Source: Candidatus Peribacteria bacterium (lineage in GTDB: Bacteria; Patescibacteriota; Gracilibacteria; UBA1369; 2-02-FULL-48-14). Taken from it: a stretch of 54,113 nt of DNA. Both the position numbers and the translations under genes were made by a program. This document shows, one piece after another, positions 50,811 to 54,113 of the stretch (its first letter is position 1; every line of letters begins with the position of its first letter). The notes under the pieces were generated by a model that saw nothing but the letters and a program-made list of their open reading frames with translations, had not been told where the DNA came from and searched no databases. The stretch lies in NCBI GenBank assembly GCA_943357175.1, contig CALRGE010000010.1:1-54113 (forward strand). The letters are read 5' to 3'.

Positions 50811-51524
50811 ATGTTTAAAGACATGTACCCTAAAGACCTAATAGATTTAAGTGAAAAATTGTTTGTAACAACTGACACTGAAGTCTCTAAAGTTGTTCAA
50901 GAGTCTAGTCATGAAGAAGTGAAAAGAATTCTTGAAGAAGGCCCTTGTGACTTGGCTGAAAGATTTCGCAGCCGTTTTAATGAAGTAATGTCAGATGTAA
51001 ATTCCTTTGGCAAAGCTCGAATTAATTTAATGACTAATCGCGTAGGCTCAGCGAAAGTAGATTTTGAAAAATCTATCAGCGAGGGTTTTCAGGTTGGTGA
51101 TAGCTATAATAGCTTAGGATTAATCGCTGGAGCGCATGGCGATTTCAATAAAGCCATGGAATATCAAAAACTTTCTGCTGAAAATGGTTTTTATCCTGCA
51201 AGGATTAATCTGGCAAACACATACTTTATGCTTGGAGAATATGATTTAGCTAAAGCTCAACTTGAAAAAGTATTTAGCTTAGGAGAGGAAGGCTTAGTTG
51301 TGCTTTTCTCCTGTGCCGAGCAAATGGAAAAATCGAGGAACCTAGATCTCTCCATCTTTATTTTCGAATTCTTAGCTAAGAAGGATGTACTTGATGCCAT
51401 GATTTCATTATGTAATATGTATTATCGCCTTCGTGATAGAAAAAATTTCCAAAAATATAAGCGGGAATTATATGAATGTGGGTTTGATGTACTAATTTCT
51501 ACACAAGGTAACGAAATTAACTAA
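50811..51524 (+). CDS. Tetratricopeptide-repeat protein
   Basis: 237 residues. Central TPR helices: GDSYNSLGLIAGAHGDFNKA, NLANTYFMLGEYDLAKAQLE, and a last YRLRDRKNFQKYKRELYE. The N-terminal 80 residues are charged and helical. No signal peptide. Probably a protein-protein scaffold. Its stop overlaps the LysE gene start by one base (TAATG). Confidence 0.8.
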   Translation: MFKDMYPKDLIDLSEKLFVTTDTEVSKVVQESSHEEVKRILEEGPCDLAERFRSRFNEVMSDVNSFGKARINLMTNRVGSAKVDFEKSISEGFQVGDSYNSLGLIAGAHGDFNKAMEYQKLSAENGFYPARINLANTYFMLGEYDLAKAQLEKVFSLGEEGLVVLFSCAEQMEKSRNLDLSIFIFEFLAKKDVLDAMISLCNMYYRLRDRKNFQKYKRELYECGFDVLISTQGNEIN

Positions 51525-52150
51525 TGCAAAACTTAACTCTAATCAGCACAGTTACATTAATTCATTTACTTGCGGTGATTAGTCCGGGGCCGGACTTCAT
51601 TATGGCGGTGCGAAATTCCCTTACTTATTCGAGACGAACGGGAATGTGGACCGCTGTTGGGTTCGGCCTTGGAATCTCTGTGCATATTTTTTACTGCCTC
51701 GCAGGCTTGGCCTTAATAATTTCAAAATCGATTTTGCTCTTCAGTATTATTAAATATTTTGGCGCGGCATACTTGGTTTATGTTGGAGTGAAATGTCTAC
51801 TGTCTAAATCTTCGACGATTGATGTGGGAGAAAATGTTAAGACGGCTGATATTTCTCCGACGGCCGCAGTTAGAATGGGCTTTCTCACAAACGTTTTGAA
51901 CCCGAAAGCGACATTGTTATTTCTGAGTTTGTTTACTTTGGTTATCACGCCCGGAACGCCGGGTTTGGTTTTGGGAATTGTGAGTGTGATAATGGTTGTG
52001 AACACGATTTTGTGGTTCACCCTTGTATCAATTTTCTTAACACAGAAAAGAATTCGAAGCGTTTTTGAAAGATTTCAAAATAAATTCAACAAATTCTTTG
52101 GCGCATTGCTTGTTGCGATTGGTGTGAAAGTGGCTTGTTCAGAACTTTGA
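51524..52150 (+). CDS. LysE/RhtB-family amino-acid exporter
   Basis: 208 residues, six membrane helices. Family motif LLAVISPGPDFIMAVRNSLT near the N-terminus, GRRTGMWTAVGFGLG-like loop (YSRRTGMWTAVGFGLGISVH), FGAAYLVYVGVK, and GFLTNVLNPKATLLFLSLF. Exports basic or neutral amino acids, or homoserine lactone-type compounds; substrate unknown. Co-translated with the TPR gene. Confidence 0.93.
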   Translation: MQNLTLISTVTLIHLLAVISPGPDFIMAVRNSLTYSRRTGMWTAVGFGLGISVHIFYCLAGLALIISKSILLFSIIKYFGAAYLVYVGVKCLLSKSSTIDVGENVKTADISPTAAVRMGFLTNVLNPKATLLFLSLFTLVITPGTPGLVLGIVSVIMVVNTILWFTLVSIFLTQKRIRSVFERFQNKFNKFFGALLVAIGVKVACSEL

Positions 52151-52185
52151 GTGAGAGTAGGATTCCGCCAAGTTAAGCAAATTTT

Positions 52186-52560
52186 ATGTTAGACGAAGAG
52201 AAGACTACAGAGGCATCAAGTAGCAATGAACAAGTATTTTTTAGAACTCCTGAGCGTGAATATGATCGCAGAATAAAAAAGGCTGTAGACAAACATGCCA
52301 AGGGTTCTGTTGAGAATGTAAGTGCGGCAACTAGAAATGAAATTCTCGAGTTACTATTACACATTGAAGGAGGCGAAATAACTTTTACAAGCGAAGCAGT
52401 GGCGAAAGATGTGAGGCTTTTGTTGTGGGGGAAAGTTGGATCGTTGAATGGACAATTGAAATTAGAGCATCCGGAAACAGGAGTAAGATTTGGAAAGCAC
52501 GGTGGAGTGCCATATAAAAGTGACCAGCCCGTTCATATACACTTTGATCCGAGAGTTTAA
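52186..52560 (+). CDS. Hypothetical protein
   Basis: 124 residues, soluble, polar N-terminus (EEKTTEASSSNEQVFF), then a helical middle (NVSAATRNEILELLLHIEGG) and a C-terminal part with HGGVPYKSDQPVHIHFDPRV, where the His residues could bind metal. No family recognised. It starts 35 bases after the LysE gene. Confidence 0.55.
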   Translation: MLDEEKTTEASSSNEQVFFRTPEREYDRRIKKAVDKHAKGSVENVSAATRNEILELLLHIEGGEITFTSEAVAKDVRLLLWGKVGSLNGQLKLEHPETGVRFGKHGGVPYKSDQPVHIHFDPRV

Positions 52561-52561
52561 C

Positions 52562-52589
52562 TTGCCAATTCAGAAAACTCGTGTATAGT
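52562..52589 (+). promoter_or_regulatory. Promoter of the leader-peptide region
   Basis: TTGCCA (52562-52567), 16-base spacer, TATAGT (52584-52589), seven bases before ATG 52597. Confidence 0.55.
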
Positions 52590-52596
52590 GATGTTT

Positions 52597-52644
52597 ATGG
52601 AAAACATCTCGCAAAAATCTCATCATCATAATCAGCGCGGCTAG
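52597..52644 (+). CDS. Putative His-rich leader peptide
   Basis: A 15-codon frame encodes MENISQKSHHHNQRG, with three consecutive CAT histidine codons. It starts seven bases after a TATAGT -10, so its mRNA would be leaderless. The final Arg and Gly codons (CGCGGC) form segment 1 of a possible attenuator with segments at 52670 and 52683. The size, the His run and the terminator 25 bases later resemble amino-acid operon leader peptides. The start at ATG 52591 (two residues longer) is also possible. Confidence 0.5.
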   Translation: MENISQKSHHHNQRG

Positions 52645-52668
52645 CGTGTGATCTTTCGTGAGTCACCT

Positions 52669-52696
52669 GGCCGCATTTATCAGCGGCTATTTTTTT
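52669..52696 (+). terminator. Terminator / attenuator hairpin
   Basis: GCCGC (52670-52674), eight-base loop, GCGGC (52683-52687), then TA and seven T residues. GCGGC at 52637-52641, in the end of the leader peptide, can pair with the same GCCGC, so 1:2 and 2:3 pairings exclude each other. Confidence 0.7.
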
Positions 52697-52734
52697 ATAT
52701 GTATTTATATTTTACTTTCCATATCGGTCATCGA

Positions 52735-52754
52735 CGCTCGCATGCAGGCGAGTG
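52735..52754 (+). terminator. Second hairpin before the 52779 gene
   Basis: CGCTCGC (52735-52741), ATGCAG, GCGAGTG (52748-52754), then TTTATTAATTTT. Seven pairs with one G-U. It lies only 24 bases before the next ATG and may control it. Confidence 0.4.
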
Positions 52755-52778
52755 TTTATTAATTTTAATTTTTATAAT

Positions 52779-53195
52779 ATGGAAAAACCTAAATATATTT
52801 TTGAAGGCTCAGGAGCACCTGAGGCGAAGTTGAAACCCAGGGATCAATTTGAAGACTTGTTGCTGAAATTTAAAGAAGCCGGTTTGACTGACCGGCTTGT
52901 AATGCAATTTGATATCAGTAATGCAATAAGCGATCCTGCGGTTTTTTGGAAATCCCTCGAAACTGGGCTAAAAATCTTCGGGGAATATAAAGTTTACAGT
53001 CAGATTATTTTGGATTTTAGATCTGATGCTGAAAACTTTGAACTTATCAGAAGGATGATTGAGATGGGCGTTATTCCTCAGCCTATTTTGCTCAAAAAGG
53101 AAGGCCAGTGTGATCTGGTTATTCTGCGTGCGCAGATTGCCGTTGCAATTGAGGCCAGGAAGATAGAAAAGTCTAAGCAGGGTAATCTGAATTAA
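52779..53195 (+). CDS. Hypothetical protein
   Basis: 138 residues from ATG 52779 (MEKPKYIFEGSGAPE); an earlier in-frame ATG at 52752 is less likely because it lies at the hairpin. Soluble, helical, with FEDLLLKFKEAGLTDRLVMQ and NFELIRRMIEMGVIPQ. TATAAT (52773-52778) touches the ATG. No family recognised. It would be the gene controlled by the attenuator if that is real; no link with histidine is visible in it. Confidence 0.55.
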   Translation: MEKPKYIFEGSGAPEAKLKPRDQFEDLLLKFKEAGLTDRLVMQFDISNAISDPAVFWKSLETGLKIFGEYKVYSQIILDFRSDAENFELIRRMIEMGVIPQPILLKKEGQCDLVILRAQIAVAIEARKIEKSKQGNLN

Positions 53196-53198
53196 ACC

Positions 53199-53227
53199 TT
53201 GCATTTAAGCCCCCAAACTCATACTAT
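53199..53227 (+). promoter_or_regulatory. Promoter of tRNA-Ser
   Basis: TTGCAT (53199-53204), 17-base spacer, TACTAT (53222-53227), ten bases before the tRNA 5' end. Confidence 0.65.
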
Positions 53228-53237
53228 TGGCGGGCAC

Positions 53238-53327
53238 GGAGAGGTGGCCGAGTGGCTGAAGGCACCACACTGCTAACGTGGCAGGGGGTTAAACCCCTCG
53301 GGGGTTCGAATCCCCCCCTCTCCGCCA
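53238..53327 (+). tRNA. tRNA-Ser (GCU)
   Basis: Acceptor GGAGAGG pairs with CCTCTCC, anticodon loop CTGCTAA with anticodon GCT, a long variable arm (CAGGGGG ... CCCCTCG) typical of tRNA-Ser, T arm with GTTCGAATC, encoded CCA end. The convergent recombinase reading frame ends inside it, as expected for an attachment site in a tRNA. Confidence 0.96.
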
Positions 53328-54113
53328 AAATTCGGAATCTGCATTTGAACCCGAAATGGGGTCGCGCCGAAGGCGCGACACTAATGCATTCCCCCCAAAA
53401 AATTCTGAATCTGAAAGGATTTTCCACGCTCCGCGTGGCTCAAAAAGTACGGTTCGATCAAAAATTCTAAAGTTCGAACCGACTTTTTTGAACAAATGAG
53501 TATTTTCTTCATTTGTTCGGTCGTTTGCCAATTCCATATTGTATTTCAAAAACTTTTCGGTAAGTTCGAACCGATTATTCGCTTTTTGCTCAAAAGCCGA
53601 TAATTTCTCTTTGAGAAGCTGTTTAGATGCAACCAGCGCGTTCTTGGCATCACGATATTCTTCTAGCGAAAGTGCGCTCTCCAAATACGCGTTCATCAGC
53701 TTCTCTATTTTGGTTTCCAAAAGAGAAATATCGGCTTTTATACTATCTGCAAAAAGCGTACTCGACTGGATTTCGGATGATTGGTCTTTTTTGTTCTCCT
53801 CAATCATCCGAGAAAGGCAATCGAGTGGCAAAGAAACTTTTTTGATTTCCTCTTGAATTTGAGAAGTGATGAGCTCCTCACGAACATATCTCTGCGTACA
53901 AGGATTTTTCCGTTTAGTACATCGCAAATAATTATGACCTTTTTGTTGCTCGGTGGTAATGAAGCAACCACATTCTCCACAACGAAAAAATCCTCTGTAC
54001 AAAAATGGTTTCAGCCCTTTGCTATGCGGTTTAGATTTTCGGCTCATCACTTCTTGAACGGAATCAAAAAGTTTCTTTGAAATAATCGGTTCGTGCTTGC
54101 CCTCAAAAATCTC
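53289..54113 (-). CDS. Large serine recombinase, C-terminal part (runs off the right edge)
   Basis: About 275 codons are visible and the frame stays open to the end of the window, so the catalytic N-terminal domain lies outside. The visible part begins in the recombinase domain (EGKHEPIISKKLFDSVQEVM), then a zinc ribbon (FRCGECGCFITTEQQ, RCTKRKNPC), then a long coiled coil (SLLETKIEKLMNAYLESALS). The last 35 residues lie in palindromic and tRNA-Ser sequence (RRGGDSNPRGV), so the true protein end may be earlier. Large serine integrases insert phages or conjugative elements; the gene points at the tRNA as for an integrase beside its att site. Confidence 0.88.
   Translation of the reverse strand, partial: EIFEGKHEPIISKKLFDSVQEVMSRKSKPHSKGLKPFLYRGFFRCGECGCFITTEQQKGHNYLRCTKRKNPCTQRYVREELITSQIQEEIKKVSLPLDCLSRMIEENKKDQSSEIQSSTLFADSIKADISLLETKIEKLMNAYLESALSLEEYRDAKNALVASKQLLKEKLSAFEQKANNRFELTEKFLKYNMELANDRTNEENTHLFKKVGSNFRIFDRTVLFEPRGAWKILSDSEFFGGNALVSRLRRDPISGSNADSEFWRRGGDSNPRGV
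53361..53438. repeat. Two three-base-loop hairpins by tRNA-Ser
   Basis: GTCGCGCC GAA GGCGCGAC (53361-53379, 8-3-8) and CCACGC TCC GCGTGG (53424-53438, 6-3-6) follow tRNA-Ser and lie within the tail of the recombinase reading frame. They resemble the hairpins after tRNA-Lys, dnaJ and ftsE. Confidence 0.55.

Noticed and set aside
1-54113. TGA recoded as glycine (Gracilibacteria / SR1 code)
   Set aside because: Several well-defined genes end at TGA at the expected family length (gdhA, the SLH gene), and conserved glycines use GGN codons.

Overview
The window looks like a stretch of chromosome from a Candidate Phyla Radiation (Patescibacteria) bacterium, most likely Peregrinibacteria-like; this placement is inference. 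The genes use the standard code with TGA as stop, so it is not a Gracilibacteria or Absconditabacteria genome with TGA read as glycine. Genes are packed tightly, Shine-Dalgarno sequences are almost absent, several transcripts appear leaderless, and about a third of the genes match no family I know. No rRNA, CRISPR array or insertion sequence was seen.

Layout. 1-3100: partial tRNA-Glu, a lone dnaJ, tRNA-Lys, and two intergenic regions carrying a repeated decamer TGTATAG(G/T)CG. 3097-6395: an HTH regulator followed by an aspartate-type aminotransferase and glutamate dehydrogenase. 6.5-16 kb: a secreted protein, pyruvate phosphate dikinase, NAD kinase with a methyltransferase, two convergent glycosyltransferases, and purM behind two small genes. 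16-19 kb: large unknown proteins, including a tandem surface-protein pair whose second copy is out of frame at an AT dinucleotide tract. 19-26 kb: DNA uptake, recombination and transcription genes (dprA, pilB-type ATPase, nusA, PP2C phosphatase, recX, recA). 26-32 kb: an NlpC/P60-like protein and a purL / lipoprotein / purQ operon in which PurQ seems fused to PurS. 33-38 kb: secreted proteins, an orphan ftsE, an SLH surface protein coupled to a Xer-type recombinase. 38-48 kb: an HNH protein, dGTPase, PrsW protease, NrdR, a sigma factor with an extra C-terminal region, L,D-transpeptidase, a CBS-domain membrane protein, an AbrB/RelE toxin-antitoxin pair and ArgRS. 48-54 kb: a lipoprotein, a TrmB-type regulator, a TPR protein with a LysE exporter, a possible His leader peptide with attenuator, tRNA-Ser and a partial large serine recombinase running into the tRNA, which marks a likely mobile-element boundary.

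How it fits together. The aminotransferase and GDH share the glutamate / 2-oxoglutarate pair and sit behind a regulator with six decamer sites; the same decamer occurs six times upstream of dnaJ, suggesting a small regulon linking nitrogen metabolism and chaperone supply. DprA, the PilB-type ATPase, RecA and RecX fit pilus-driven DNA uptake. PurL, PurQ(-PurS) and PurM give three core de novo purine enzymes. SLH protein, L,D-transpeptidase, PrsW, lipoproteins and glycosyltransferases build a Gram-positive-like envelope.

The strongest novelty candidates are: (1) the twelve-copy decamer system with its HTH protein; (2) an 89-nt element present twice (1887-1975 and 33282-33370), about 75% identical, with compensatory stem changes; (3) a phase-variation tract in a surface-protein gene; (4) a leader peptide with three mutually exclusive RNA segments before a U-rich terminator; (5) consistent promoter-to-start spacing that implies leaderless translation.
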